A stretch of DNA of 64,000 nt from Planotetraspora kaengkrachanensis (GTDB lineage: Bacteria; Actinomycetota; Actinomycetes; Streptosporangiales; Streptosporangiaceae): the NCBI RefSeq assembly GCF_016862895.1, contig NZ_BONV01000049.1, forward strand, positions 30,139 to 94,138. Direction: 5' to 3'. The notes under the pieces are model-generated. The model saw only the letters and a program-made list of their open reading frames with translations, searched no databases and was not told the origin of the DNA. Position 1 is the first letter of the stretch. Each line of letters begins with the position of its first letter. Shown here one piece after another: positions 26,847-36,142 of the stretch. A program made the translations under genes and the position numbers.

Positions 26847-27434
26847 ATGTCGGGAACAGCATCGGACCTTGAGCGTCTTCGCTCCGAGATCACCGCGGAT
26901 CCCGACAATGCCTGGGCTGCAGCGGCGAACTACCAGCCGATATACGTTGCCGACGCCGCGGCGCGCATAGCGATTGTGGGACAGGCGCCCGGACGCAAGG
27001 CACAGGAGTCGGGCATCCCGTGGAACGACGCAAGTGGAGCCCGTCTCATCGACTGGCTCGGAGTCGACGAGTCAACGTTCCGCGACCCATCACGCTTCGC
27101 TCTCGTGCCGATGGACTTCTACTACCCCGGCAAGGGGCCACACGGTGACCTTCCTCCCCGCCAAGGCTTCGCAGCCCGATGGCACCCGCGGATCCTCCAG
27201 GCGATGCCCCACATTCAGCTGACACTGCTCATCGGCAGCTATGCGCAACAGCACTACCTAGGCACTCGCGAGTCGCTCACGGCGACAGTTCGACGGTTCG
27301 CGGACTATCTCCCGGCAGTCCTGCCGTTGGTGCATCCGTCCCCGCTCAACTTTCGATGGCTGGCGAAGAACCCCTGGTATGAGGCAGAGGTCCTCCCCCA
27401 GCTGCGTCAGTGCGTGCGAGCGGCCCTGACGTAA
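26847..27434 (+). CDS. Uracil-DNA glycosylase superfamily protein
   Basis: 195 residues. ARIAIVGQAPGRKAQESGIP, WNDASGARLIDWLG, PMDFYYPGKGPHGDLPPR, TLLIGSYAQQHYLG and PLVHPSPLNFRWLAKNPWYE follow the motif order of the UDG fold (a GQxPG-type water-activating loop and an HPSPL DNA-intercalation loop). This sub-family is widespread but not well studied; actual glycosylase activity is not proven. The ATG follows AGGAGG with good spacing. The 125 bp before it shows no separate gene. Confidence 0.88.
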   Translation: MSGTASDLERLRSEITADPDNAWAAAANYQPIYVADAAARIAIVGQAPGRKAQESGIPWNDASGARLIDWLGVDESTFRDPSRFALVPMDFYYPGKGPHGDLPPRQGFAARWHPRILQAMPHIQLTLLIGSYAQQHYLGTRESLTATVRRFADYLPAVLPLVHPSPLNFRWLAKNPWYEAEVLPQLRQCVRAALT

Positions 27435-27516
27435 TGGGCGGCCCAAGACGGCGAGTCCAACGGGGCCGTCTCAGACCTGTGCGGTCGAAGAGCGCCGAGT
27501 GCTCGGCGGTCTTCAG

Positions 27517-27838
27517 TTAGCCCTGTGCGTGGCCGCGCTCGATGGCCTGGCGCAGCAGGCAGGTCGGGGTGCCGTAGGCGAGGCACTGGGTGATCGCCGT
27601 GGCGGGGTGACGGTTGGGATCTCCTGCACCATCCGATCTGGGCTGGTTCGAGGTCTTCGTAGTGGATGACATAGTCGTCGCCGCCAGTACGTCGGAACCG
27701 TCGCTGCCTGCCGACGGTGACCCGGATGCGGTTGGGGTTGACGTCGCTGATGCCGTAGGCGTCCCGTGCGGTCTCGTGAGACAGGGTCGCCTCGGGCACC
27801 CGACTCCAGAGCACCGCGAGCAGGAGATGGGGGATCAC
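27517..27838 (-). pseudogene. AbiEi-type antitoxin remnant, two frameshifts
   Basis: AVLWSRVPEATLSHETARDA, YGISDVNPNRIRVTV and YVIHYEDLEP match the middle of AbiEi-family antitoxins (winged-helix antitoxins of type IV toxin-antitoxin systems). The reading then shifts twice, near 27635 and 27607, before ATAITQCLAYGTPTCLLRQA, IERGHAQG and a stop. The N-terminal winged helix is missing and no AbiEii nucleotidyltransferase toxin is next to it. Confidence 0.55.
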
Positions 27839-27973
27839 CCGCTGGTCGACTGACTGCCCCGGCAGGCTGGACGTGGGCCGTCATAACGCGGCCGTCGAGA
27901 GATCGGGTCGATCTCATCGCGCCGCGAAGACATCGGGATTCCCTTGACCCGGACGACCTGTCGCTGATCGTTT

Positions 27974-28170
27974 CTAGCGGTCCGCCATCGCGTGAGCCTC
28001 GACCCAGCCCAGCGCCATGTCGAGGGCGAGCACGAAGGGCTGTTCGTCCTGCCTGGTCTCGGCGAGCAGATATCCGCCCTGCAGCGCTGCGACCACCTCG
28101 AGGGCGAGGTCCTCTGCGGCGACCTCGGAGCCCTGTTCACAGCTCTCCTGCAGCAGGTTCGGCGGTCATT
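27974..28170 (-). pseudogene. TetR-family regulator C-terminal remnant
   Basis: EDLALEVVAALQGGYLLAET, RQDEQPFVLALDMALGWVEA, HAMADR and a stop: the last helices of a TetR ligand-binding domain of the AcrR type. The DNA-binding half is absent, and the preceding bases are not TetR-like in any frame. Confidence 0.6.
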
Positions 28171-28270
28171 TCGCGTTGAACCTTGGAGGTTCCTTTGTTA
28201 GTTGCCCGAATCCCAGGCCCAATGGCCGTGTTCGCCAGGGTGGCGTGATCGCGGTCGTCATCATCGTGAT

Positions 28271-29170
28271 CTACGTCCTCGTCCAGGCCGGTGCCGACTT
28301 CCAGCTAACCCTTGGGGGCCGCGAAGTAGCACCGCAGGCGATCCGCTCACTGGACCCGTCACCCGGCATCGCGTAACGCAGCCTGCCCAGCGCCCGTTCC
28401 GACGGGCTGTCAGGATCGGCTTGGAACACGACAAGTCTCTGGCCGGGAGCGCATTCGAGGCTTAACCCCTGATAGCGCAGGGTCAGATCTCCCACCGTGG
28501 GATGGTGGACACGTATGGAATCATCACCATCCGTATGGACGTCGCAATGGGCCCACATTCGCCGAAAGTCCTCACTTACACCCGCTAGTTCGTCCACCAG
28601 ATCGAGTAATTCTGGGCAGTTCGCTCCTGACGCGGCGCGCAGATGAGCCACCCTGAGTCTGGCTTGTGCTTCCCAGTCGACCCATAACTCACGCACTGCA
28701 GGGTCGAGGAAGGCAAGGCGCATGATGTTGTCGGTGTGCTCCAAACCCTCGTGGAGGGCGGCGTACAACGAGTTCTGAGCGAGAACATCCATGAGGTGAT
28801 TCATCACCAAAGCCGGTTTATCGCCCCAGCTGTTCAGGAGTCGCAACACGTTCGGATGAACCCGCTCTGTCGGCTCAGGACATCCGCGCCCACCTGTTCC
28901 CATGTGCGCGAGATGGTGAAGATGCTCAGTAGCCTCGGGATCCAGTTGAAAGACCTTAGCCAGCGCGTCAAGCACCTGACTCGACGGCCGAAGCTCCCGG
29001 CCCTGTTCGAGCCTGACGTAGTAGTCGACACTCACGGCCGCCATGATCGCAACCTCATGTCGGCGCAACCCTGGTGTTCGGCGCCGGTCGTCGACCTGCA
29101 TCAACCCCACCTGGTCAGGAGTCGTGAGTTGGCGCCGAGCGCGAAGAAACTCACCCAAGTGACTGCCCAT
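28271..29170 (-). CDS. XRE-family regulator with MmyB-like ligand-binding domain
   Basis: About 299 residues. The N-terminal XRE helix-turn-helix contains GEFLRARRQLTTPDQVGL, RRTPGLRRHEVAIMAAVSVD and YYVRLEQGRELRPSSQVLDA; residues 100-270 form the MmyB-like PAS-type domain (LLNSWGDKPALVMNHLMDVL, FRRMWAHCDV). MmyB-like proteins are one-component regulators that bind fatty acids and usually repress a neighbouring gene; the target here is unclear. The final 25 residues (ACGATSRPPRVSWKSA) are Arg/Pro-rich and not family-like, so an ancestral stop may have been lost. Confidence 0.88.
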   Translation of the reverse strand: MGSHLGEFLRARRQLTTPDQVGLMQVDDRRRTPGLRRHEVAIMAAVSVDYYVRLEQGRELRPSSQVLDALAKVFQLDPEATEHLHHLAHMGTGGRGCPEPTERVHPNVLRLLNSWGDKPALVMNHLMDVLAQNSLYAALHEGLEHTDNIMRLAFLDPAVRELWVDWEAQARLRVAHLRAASGANCPELLDLVDELAGVSEDFRRMWAHCDVHTDGDDSIRVHHPTVGDLTLRYQGLSLECAPGQRLVVFQADPDSPSERALGRLRYAMPGDGSSERIACGATSRPPRVSWKSAPAWTRT

Positions 29171-29421
29171 ACCCCGAAGGGTAAGAAATAGGGCGTCAAA
29201 GCAATGCAAACTGCGTGAGCGATATCAGGCCGGCTCCCGCGACTTCCAGGCTTCCCGCAGGCCCCCATCGCGTCTTGGTTGCCTATCCTGCTCGCATGGC
29301 ACATCGGATTCCTGCGCTTTATCGGCTCGGGCCACGCCCGGGCCGTGTCCGTGATCAGACCTGAATCCTGCGACGTCAGCCCCTTCCTGAACCATCGCGA
29401 CCGGCCCTACGTCTCTGGGGC

Positions 29422-30174
29422 ATGAGACTGAGAACCACCCTGCTGGTGGCCCTGTTGTCACTGGCCACGGCCTGTGGCCGCGGCGAGGCGACCGCGACGA
29501 CGGCTGAACCGGAGCGGAACGCCGCGGCCACGCCGGTCGCGGTCCTCCGGGCGGAAGGCGGGTTCGTCACCGCCAGCATGAACGTGCTGCGTGCCCCGCG
29601 GGTCGTCGTGTACAGCGACGGCTTGGTGATCGCCGACGCGGCGTACCAGATGACCATCACCAAGGCCGAGGTCACGCAGACCGTCGACGCGATGAAGAAG
29701 TTTCTGACCGGCCAGCCGCCCACCGCTTCGCCGAAGCCGGGCGCGCCGATGGTGACCGACATCCCGGCGACCGTGCTGAGCGTGGCCGGTGACGACGGCA
29801 AGATGATCGAGGTCCGCGCCGAGGCACTCGAACAGGTTGCCGACTTCTACCCCCATGGACTCGTCGACGCCAAGAATCTGCTCGACGATCTGGCGGTCAA
29901 GGCGACCAAGAAGAACGAGAAGTACACCGCCGACCGAGTCCGCCTGGCCGCCGAGTCGGTGCCGACCGCCGAGGGCAAGAAGACGCCCTGGCCGGCGGGC
30001 GTGCCGGAGCCGTCGGGGCAGGTCGACCCCGTGTGGCAGAAGGACCTATCGGGCGCGGAAGTCCCGGCGCTGGTCAAGGCCGCGCCGCCGATCCCGGACG
30101 GCGGGCTCCCGATCTTCAAGACGCAGTCGGGCGTGTTCGTGCTGTCGTGGCGGTACCTGCTGCCGAGTGAATAG
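29422..30174 (+). CDS. Secreted lipoprotein, unknown function
   Basis: 250 residues. MRLRTTLLVALLSLATACGR is a lipoprotein signal with lipobox LATAC at residue 18. A Thr/Ala-rich linker precedes a domain with PRVVVYSDGLVIADAAYQMT and a regularly spaced hydrophilic body. The C-terminus is beta-rich (VFVLSWRYLLPSE). Similar lipoproteins are common in Nonomuraea-like genomes without known roles. Monocistronic. Confidence 0.8.
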   Translation: MRLRTTLLVALLSLATACGRGEATATTAEPERNAAATPVAVLRAEGGFVTASMNVLRAPRVVVYSDGLVIADAAYQMTITKAEVTQTVDAMKKFLTGQPPTASPKPGAPMVTDIPATVLSVAGDDGKMIEVRAEALEQVADFYPHGLVDAKNLLDDLAVKATKKNEKYTADRVRLAAESVPTAEGKKTPWPAGVPEPSGQVDPVWQKDLSGAEVPALVKAAPPIPDGGLPIFKTQSGVFVLSWRYLLPSE

Positions 30175-30291
30175 GTTCGGAGGTATGTCGCGATCTCCGC
30201 TGTCACCCACGTGTTCTGGGGCGAATGAACGTCGATGGCCTAGGCGAGGGTGCGTGGTCTTGTTACGTGGAGCGAACGTGGACGCCGCCGT

Positions 30292-30500
30292 TCAGCGGCG
30301 GTCAGCGTGATGGAAAGAGCGCGAGCTCGTGCCAGCTGTCGGCGACAGCCGTACGGGCCACATCGCGGGCAGCGGCAGGATGTCGTCGACTGGGCAAGGC
30401 ACGAGCTTGCCCGGCCGCTCGGCGAGTTTGGCCTCGACGACGATCGGCTCGCTGCAGCGCGGGCGCGGTGGCCACGGCAGGGTCGGGAACTCCTCCTCGA
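30292..30500 (-). pseudogene. Unidentified coding-like remnant
   Basis: On the minus strand one frame has almost exclusively G/C-ending codons (LEEEFPTLPWPPRPRCSEPI, VVEAKLAERPGKLVPCPV, DDILPLPAMWPV). An in-frame TGA lies just upstream, so the N-terminus is lost. No family assigned. The rest of 30175-30840 shows no convincing gene. Confidence 0.3.
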
Positions 30501-30844
30501 GCCATCAGAACCACGCGCGCTACGGCTGGACGGCCCGCTCGATCGTCTGGGTGACCGACCCGCCGGCCCTGTCGGATGCCGTGACATGGTCTGTTCCAGC
30601 CTGACGTGGGCCACCGCGGGCGGGTCTTCCGCCCTGGCCGACTGGCCGACAAGCGCCGAACGGATCACTGCAGTCGCAGCCGGAGGCATGGGCGAAACCA
30701 CGGAGTACGTCGCATCGCGCATGCTCATGGTTGTCTCGAACTGGGCCGATGACAGCTAAGCGATATAGCGACTTGGATACGTCCTACATCGACGGCCAGG
30801 ATCGGCTCGCCTTGGTGATCGAGGCGCCTGGCGTGATCGCGCGC

Positions 30845-31507
30845 TCAGATCTCCGTTCTCGCCTGCTCGATTTGCCGCACGATGGCATGGGCGCCGTGCG
30901 CCTGTGCGATGGCGTGCGCCTCGTCGAGTGTCGCGAGCGCGTCCGCCCGGCGGTCCTGGGCAGCGGCGATGTAGGCCAGCCCGACCATGTTGGCGGCCAC
31001 ACCCGGCAGGGCCCCGACCTCACGGCGCAGCCGTGAGGACTCCTCCAGTCGCTCGCGCGCTTCATCCAGCCGACCGGCCATGTGTGCTGCGATGCCCAAG
31101 TGCCGCAGGGCCTCGGACCGGGTCGGCTTGTCGCCGACCTACGCCGCCAGCCGACAGGACTGCTCCAGTTCCGGAACCGCGGTCTCGTTGTCACGCCGGA
31201 TGACCTGATGGAGGCAGCCGATCCAGAACAATGCCTCGGCCTCGCCGCGCGCGTCGCCCAGCGCCCGGTACAGCTCGATCGCGCGCTCGAACAGCGGCAG
31301 TTCAGCCGGGTCCTCGACGGGTGACGAGCCGACGCCGACGCGCTCGTTGAGAAACCGCGCATGCAGGATCCGCCCACGGGCCAACGCGACATCGGCCTCC
31401 ACCGCGTCCAGGCCCCGTTCTGCGTTGGTCAGCACGCTGGAGTCGCCGCCGAACACTGCCTGTTCATAGAGCGTCCTGGCCCGTTCGATCCGGTCATCGG
31501 CGCTCAT
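30845..31507 (-). pseudogene. TPR-repeat protein gene with a single nonsense codon
   Basis: Reading from ATG 31507: DRIERARTLYEQAVFGGDSS, LPLFERAIELYRALGDARGE, ALFWIGCLHQVIRRD, then TAG at 31139-31141, and in the same frame VGDKPTRSEALRHLGIAAHM, AGRLDEARERLEES and the end at 30845. Both sides are one tetratricopeptide protein of about 220 residues. At the stop, relatives of this family would carry Gln (CAG), so one C-to-T change explains it. Without readthrough the product lacks its last TPRs. Confidence 0.8.
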
Positions 31508-31877
31508 CGTCGCCCCCGTCCTGACGTCGCCACCACGTTCTAGATCAACAACAGAGTACTTTGGCCCAGAATCGTCATTCCGGCCATAGCGGCCACCGCA
31601 TGATCTTCAGTTCCAGCACACCTGAATGATCCAGCGGTGGCGTCTACTCATCATCCGGGTACGAGCATGAACCAGATAACACACTCGCGGCGACAACGGC
31701 GCCCCTTAAGCAGCTGATGACCCGCATGAGCCACTCCGGCCCGGCCCTGACCAGGCCATACACCTCTCAATGTTCTCCGTCAGCTCCTCAACGCCTGTTC
31801 CGTCTGGTTTGAATGGCAACCCCTTGGGGTCGACCGGAAGGATGTGGAGCCTGGCGGTCTGGCTTTTCCCGCGTAGA

Positions 31878-32303
31878 TCACTTCGATACGCGCGGGAAGC
31901 CAACCTGGCTGCATAACTCCAGCTGATCGTAATACTGCTGGTGCGTGATGACCTTGTCGTCCTCGACGTGAGCCACGCAGCAACCGCGGACGGCGATATG
32001 ACGGCGGGACCCTTCCAGGTAACGCCCACAGGGGAGAAGTAGGGGCCCCATATGGGTGCCGGTGAGCATCCATTCGGTGACCGCGGGATCGCTGAAAGTC
32101 GCCTTGTACCAGGGTGTCAGGCGGGCGTCGGGGAGTGCCGTGAGCAGGTGTTCGTAGACGGTGACGATCTGCTCTAGTCCTTCCGCCACGCCTTCTGGGC
32201 CGACCAGGACGGCGCTTGGACTGTAGTACTGGCTCAGCTGACCCAGGTCGTGGTCGTTGAACGCTCGAAACAGCTCGTCTCTGACGTCGTAAGCAGTGGA
32301 CAT
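31878..32303 (-). CDS. SnoaL-like (NTF2-fold) ester cyclase-type protein
   Basis: 141 residues: VRDELFRAFNDHDLGQLSQY, YEHLLTALPDARLTPWYKAT, VTEWMLTGTHMGPLLLPCGR and a conserved strand GCCVAHVEDDKVITHQQYYD. This is the SnoaL/ester-cyclase branch of the NTF2 superfamily; some members isomerise or cyclise polyketides, most are unassigned. The ATG at 32303 begins the domain. The region 31508-31877 has no gene I trust. Confidence 0.82.
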   Translation of the reverse strand: MSTAYDVRDELFRAFNDHDLGQLSQYYSPSAVLVGPEGVAEGLEQIVTVYEHLLTALPDARLTPWYKATFSDPAVTEWMLTGTHMGPLLLPCGRYLEGSRRHIAVRGCCVAHVEDDKVITHQQYYDQLELCSQVGFPRVSK

Positions 32304-32454
32304 TTCAACCGCCCCCTCGCCGCGTGCTTCAGCAGCTCCTCGTGCTTGACATCCCGACTTGACAAACTTCGACAAACATAGCTTAAGTGGACCGAATCGT
32401 CCAATATCGCCGTGCGGCGATCAGGCGCGAGCGCGAGGCTGCGCGGGATAGGGC

Positions 32455-32610
32455 TACGCGGCCGTCAGGTGGTGCCCGTGCCGCGACGTCCGGCAGCGGA
32501 CTCGGCTTGCGGTCTCCCGCGACATCGCCCACGCCCACCGGGGAACTCTGCGCATCGAGGACTCAGCCTGCGGCGCCCAGGTTCGTACTCCGGCCGGCCG
32601 CTGATGGAGG
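32455..32610 (+). pseudogene. Histidine kinase C-terminal remnant A
   Basis: SGSGLGL (the G2 box of the ATPase domain), then in a second frame VSRDIAHAHRGTLRIEDSAC, and back to the first frame for FVLRP. Two shifts in 100 bp and no upstream kinase sequence. It is the last 40 residues of a HATPase_c domain. Confidence 0.6.
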
Positions 32611-32688
32611 GGAAATGAGCGGCCGGCAAATGACGAGAACCACAGAGACAACCCTCGACGGGGGCCGGATCACGAGGTTGGCCACCTG

Positions 32689-33128
32689 GTGAGCCGATAC
32701 GGCCTCGTGGTCGTCCTGGCATGGATCGGTGCGGGCAAGTACGTCAAGATGGAAAGCAGGGTGCTGATCCAACACAGCCCACTACTGAGCTGGCCTTACG
32801 AGTTCCTCAGCTCCAAGACGTCGCGAACGCGCTGGGCACCACGGAAATCATCGCCGCGATCCTCATTGCGATCCACCCGCTCTGGCCGAGGATCTCCGCT
32901 CTGGGAAGCACCCTCGCGATTGCGCTGTTCCTGGGAACCATCAGTTTCCTATTCACCACCCCCGGAGTGATCGCCGATTTCGTCCACGGATTCCCGGTAT
33001 TGTCGGCTCAGCCGGGAGAGTTCCTCCTCAAGGACTTGGTGCTGATAGGAGTCGCACTCTGGACCCTGGGGGATTCGATCGAGGCGGGCTGGCCAAGGCT
33101 TGCGAGCAACACCTCGTCGCACGTCTAG
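32689..33128 (+). pseudogene. DUF417 membrane protein, copy 2, frameshifted
   Basis: VSRYGLVVVLAWIGAGKYVK, IQHSPLLSWPYEFLS in the first frame; from about 32810 the match continues in another frame as VANALGTTEIIAAILIAIHP, LGTISFLFTTPGV and FLLKDLVLIGVALWTLGDSI. A few residues between KYVK and IQHSP are also missing. Fixing one shift would give a near-complete relative of the 15315-15827 and 51375-51842 proteins. Confidence 0.8.
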
Positions 33129-33550
33129 CACTGGTCACTGTTTGCGAGAGGGTCCTCGTGGTAGCGCGGCAGGCGTAGGACGAAGCAGGCGCCGCGGCCA
33201 CTGTCTTCGATCCGCAGCGTACCTCCGCACGCCTCGGCGATCTGGCGGGCGATCGGCAGGCCCAACCCCGTGCCCCCGGCGTCCCTGCGACGGGCGGCGT
33301 CCAGCCGGGCGAACCGCTGGAACACCAACTCGCGCTTGTCCGGCTCGATGCCCGATCCGTCGTCGACCACCTCCAGGACGGCGACGCCGTGCGGGAAACG
33401 AGGGCCCTCGCGCTCTCCCTGTCATACCTTGATCGTGATCATGCCCTCGGCATGCCCATCGGCGTTGTCCAGAAGGTTGGTGACCAGGCGGCCCAGGCGC
33501 AGCCGATCTCCCAGCATGAACCCGCCCCGCTGGAGATCACATAGCGATAC
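33125..33550 (-). pseudogene. Histidine kinase C-terminal remnant B
   Basis: MLGDRLRLGRLVTNLLDNAD (N box) reads into a TGA; after it, in the same frame, VLEVVDDGSGIEPDKRELVF, QRFARLDAARRRDAGGTGLG, LPIARQIAEACGGTLRIEDS and RGACFVLRLPRYHE complete a HATPase_c domain. The sensor and dimerisation parts are absent, cut off where the next gene ends. Not the same sequence as remnant A. Confidence 0.7.
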
Positions 33551-33556
33551 CGAGCG

Positions 33557-34501
33557 TCAGGGCTGTGCGTGCCGTCCGACATGGGCCAGCAACCGGACCA
33601 GCGGCGGGGCCGCGGCCAGTACAGGGATCGCGTCGGCGAACTGGCCGGCGCGACGCTGGGCGTCAGTGACGCCGGCTTCGGCGTACTGCCACACCCTGTC
33701 CACGATGTCGTCGTCGACCGGATAGGGCAGGTGGGCACCGGTGGCGATGTCCCAGCCGTGGATCAGCGACTCGTGCAGGCTGATTGAAGCAAGGACGGAG
33801 CCGGGCACGGTGGTTCCCATGAAGGCGTAAGTGCGTTCCAGCGTGTCGTGGGCGGTGAAGGCCGCCACCGACCGGTCGGCGATTGCGCGGAAGGCTTTGG
33901 TGGGGTCGGCGCCGAGGTGGTCGGTGTCGGCTTGGCGCTGGGCGTCGAGTTCGGCCGAGTCCACCTGTTCGCCTTCGGCAGTGCGGGTGAGCAGCACCAG
34001 GGCACCGGCAAGGTGGTTGGCCGTCTGGCGAACGCTCCATTTCTCGCAGGTACTGGCCGCCGTCCAGCCTTGTGGGCCGATCAGGCCCAGTACGTGGGCG
34101 ACATGGGTGTAACTGCGTTCCAGCAGGGTCGCGATGGCAGGTGACCGAACGGTAGCCATGGCGCGGCGCAGGTCTTCGGCGTCGTAAATGAGCTCGCCAG
34201 AGATGATCTTTCCGTCGCGGATGCGGAGGAGTTCGGCGGCGGTCAGGGTGCCGGTCAGCGGGTCCATCTCCCAGTCGATGATGGAACAGACCAGATCGCC
34301 GTCGGTGAACTGGTGCCGGACCCGGAAATCGCGTACCGCGGCGCCGGCCTGGCGGGCCATGACGCGATAGCCGGCGCTGTCGGTGAAGCTGGCAACGGGG
34401 CCGGTGAAGGCGAAATCGTCGGCGAGCGGCACCTGACTCATGTCTCCGGCCCGATGCTGCCAAGCCTGGTAGTAGAGCGTGGCGATGGTGCGAGGATCCA
34501 C
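33557..34501 (-). CDS. NTF2-like domain fused to a maleylpyruvate isomerase/DinB-like domain
   Basis: 314 residues. Residues 1-115 are a SnoaL-type domain (TIATLYYQAWQHRAGDMSQV, CSIIDWEMDPLTGTLTAAEL). Residues 120-314 are a mycothiol-dependent maleylpyruvate-isomerase-like (TIGR03086) DinB fold: THVAHVLGLIGPQGWTAAST, WSVRQTANHLAGALVLL, ISLHESLIHGWDIATGAHLP, with His residues in HLAG and HGWDIA as metal ligands. The GTG at 34501 follows CAGGAG. It follows the ECF sigma gene at 34611-35579 on the same strand and is probably part of its unit. Confidence 0.85.
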   Translation of the reverse strand: MDPRTIATLYYQAWQHRAGDMSQVPLADDFAFTGPVASFTDSAGYRVMARQAGAAVRDFRVRHQFTDGDLVCSIIDWEMDPLTGTLTAAELLRIRDGKIISGELIYDAEDLRRAMATVRSPAIATLLERSYTHVAHVLGLIGPQGWTAASTCEKWSVRQTANHLAGALVLLTRTAEGEQVDSAELDAQRQADTDHLGADPTKAFRAIADRSVAAFTAHDTLERTYAFMGTTVPGSVLASISLHESLIHGWDIATGAHLPYPVDDDIVDRVWQYAEAGVTDAQRRAGQFADAIPVLAAAPPLVRLLAHVGRHAQP

Positions 34502-34610
34502 GGGGTTCTCCTGAATGCGGGTCGCGGCGCGACCGTTCACCCCTGACAGATCCGGGCCACCGCCCCTACTCATCGCCGCGGCACAACGAGACAGTGCGAG
34601 TCGCACAGGC

Positions 34611-35579
34611 TCAGCGCTCGCCCGTCTCCAGTGGCAGGTCGAACCAGCGGAACAGGCCCGAATCGGGGAACCCGACGATCTCCGCCACCCCCTGGCAGGT
34701 CAAGGACATCACCATGATCCCGTAGCCGAGGCAGACACCGGTGCGGTCCGGCAGGTACGCCGCCAGCGCGGGCTGGCCGTTGGACGCGACCTCGATCAGC
34801 CGGATGAGGTCCAGCCGCCCGCCGGCGGGCTGCGTGGCGAAGAACTCAAGCGCCGCCGCCCGGCCGATGATCTCGACCTGCTCCGGCGGCATCCGGAGGA
34901 TCACGTCCTCGCGCAGGAGGGCGGCCAAAGCGTCGAGGTCGCGCCGCTGCCAGGACTGGACGAACCTGCGTAGCAACTGCTGCTCGTAGTCGATCAGGGG
35001 TCGCTCCGGCCGGCCGGTCTGTGCGCGCAGAGCGGCCCGGCCGCGTTGGAGCGAGCTGTTGACGGCCGGGACGCTGAGCTCCAGCAGCGTGGCGACCTCG
35101 GAGGCGCTCCAGCACAACACCTCGCGCAGGATGACCACGGCCCGCTGCGTGGGCGGCAGCAGCTGCAACGCCGCGATGAACGCCAGCGCGACCTCCTCGC
35201 GCCGCTCGGCGAGCAGGGCGGGATCGAGTTCGTCGAGCATCGCGTCGGGATAGGGCTGCAAGTGAGCGACCTCCGCGACCGTGATCGGGAGGCGCTCGCG
35301 GCGCTCGACGGCCCGCAGGCACGCCATCGTCGCGATCTTGTGCAGCCAGTGCGACAGCGGTGCCCGGCCCTCATAGCCGCCCAGCCCGCGCCAGGCCCGC
35401 AGCAGCGCCTCCTGCACCGCGTCCTCGGCTTGGTCGAGCGAACCCAGCATGCGGTAACAGTGCAGGTGAAGCGCTCGCCGATGCGGCGCGATCAGTGCCT
35501 CGAAGGCGGCGTGATCACCGCCCTGTGCGGCGGCCAGCAGACGCGCGTGCTCGGCGCCGGTGTCCTCCAGCGTGCTCAC
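34611..35579 (-). CDS. ECF sigma factor with SnoaL-like C-terminal domain (SigG type)
   Basis: About 322 residues. Region 2: EALIAPHRRALHLHCYRMLG, SLDQAEDAVQEALLRAWRGL. Region 4: LLPPTQRAVVILREVLCWSA, SEVATLLELSVPAVNSSLQR. A C-terminal NTF2-like domain (LLRRFVQSWQRRDLDALAAL and on) follows, as in the ECF groups that carry their own regulatory domain instead of an anti-sigma. The GTG at 35579 is inferred. It probably drives the isomerase-like gene downstream. Confidence 0.9.
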   Translation of the reverse strand: MSTLEDTGAEHARLLAAAQGGDHAAFEALIAPHRRALHLHCYRMLGSLDQAEDAVQEALLRAWRGLGGYEGRAPLSHWLHKIATMACLRAVERRERLPITVAEVAHLQPYPDAMLDELDPALLAERREEVALAFIAALQLLPPTQRAVVILREVLCWSASEVATLLELSVPAVNSSLQRGRAALRAQTGRPERPLIDYEQQLLRRFVQSWQRRDLDALAALLREDVILRMPPEQVEIIGRAAALEFFATQPAGGRLDLIRLIEVASNGQPALAAYLPDRTGVCLGYGIMVMSLTCQGVAEIVGFPDSGLFRWFDLPLETGER

Positions 35580-35678
35580 GACGGCGAGCCTAACCACCCG
35601 CGCCGACATGGATCGATGAATTCACTCTCCAGCACGTATCTAAGGGGGTGTCGCCCACCGCTGGCCGAAGGAGCTTCG

Positions 35679-36008
35679 ATGTCGGCTGAAGAGCTGTTCT
35701 GGGACCTGGCCGAGCCGATGCTCACGGATCCCGCGATCGTCCGCTCGACCATGATGGGACTGCCCTGTCTGCGCCGCGATGGCCGCTTCTTCGCCTCAGT
35801 CGACCGGCGCAACCAAGCGCTGATCGTCAAACTGTCTGAGCAGCGCGTCGCCCAACTCCTTCGAGACGGCATCGGCCGCCCCTTCGCCCCAGCCGGCAAG
35901 GTCTTTCGCGAGTGGGTCGCCCTTACCGATCCCGACACGCGACTCTGGAGCGATCTCCTGACCGAGGCCCGCGCCCACGCCGCGGTCTCCGCCGGGCGCG
36001 AGGACTAG
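35679..36008 (+). CDS. TfoX-N/YjbR-like small protein
   Basis: 109 residues: LFWDLAEPMLTDPAIVRSTM, MGLPCLRRDGRFFASVDRRN, ALIVKLSEQRVAQLLRDGIG, FREWVALTDPDTRLWSDLL. The pattern (MMGxPxL, FFAxxD, LxVKL, FREWV) matches small TfoX-N-like proteins of unknown role in actinobacteria. GAAGGAG precedes the ATG. Divergent from the ECF sigma gene. Confidence 0.8.
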   Translation: MSAEELFWDLAEPMLTDPAIVRSTMMGLPCLRRDGRFFASVDRRNQALIVKLSEQRVAQLLRDGIGRPFAPAGKVFREWVALTDPDTRLWSDLLTEARAHAAVSAGRED

Positions 36009-36142
36009 ATTTCTGGCACTGCGGCGGGCCGTTCGTAGACATGCGGCCTCCCGTATCAATGGCCCGTACTGATACCGGGTACTGCCGTCAGGATCACATC
36101 AAGGAACCGGCGATCGATGAGCGACCGGCTCATATTTGCCTC

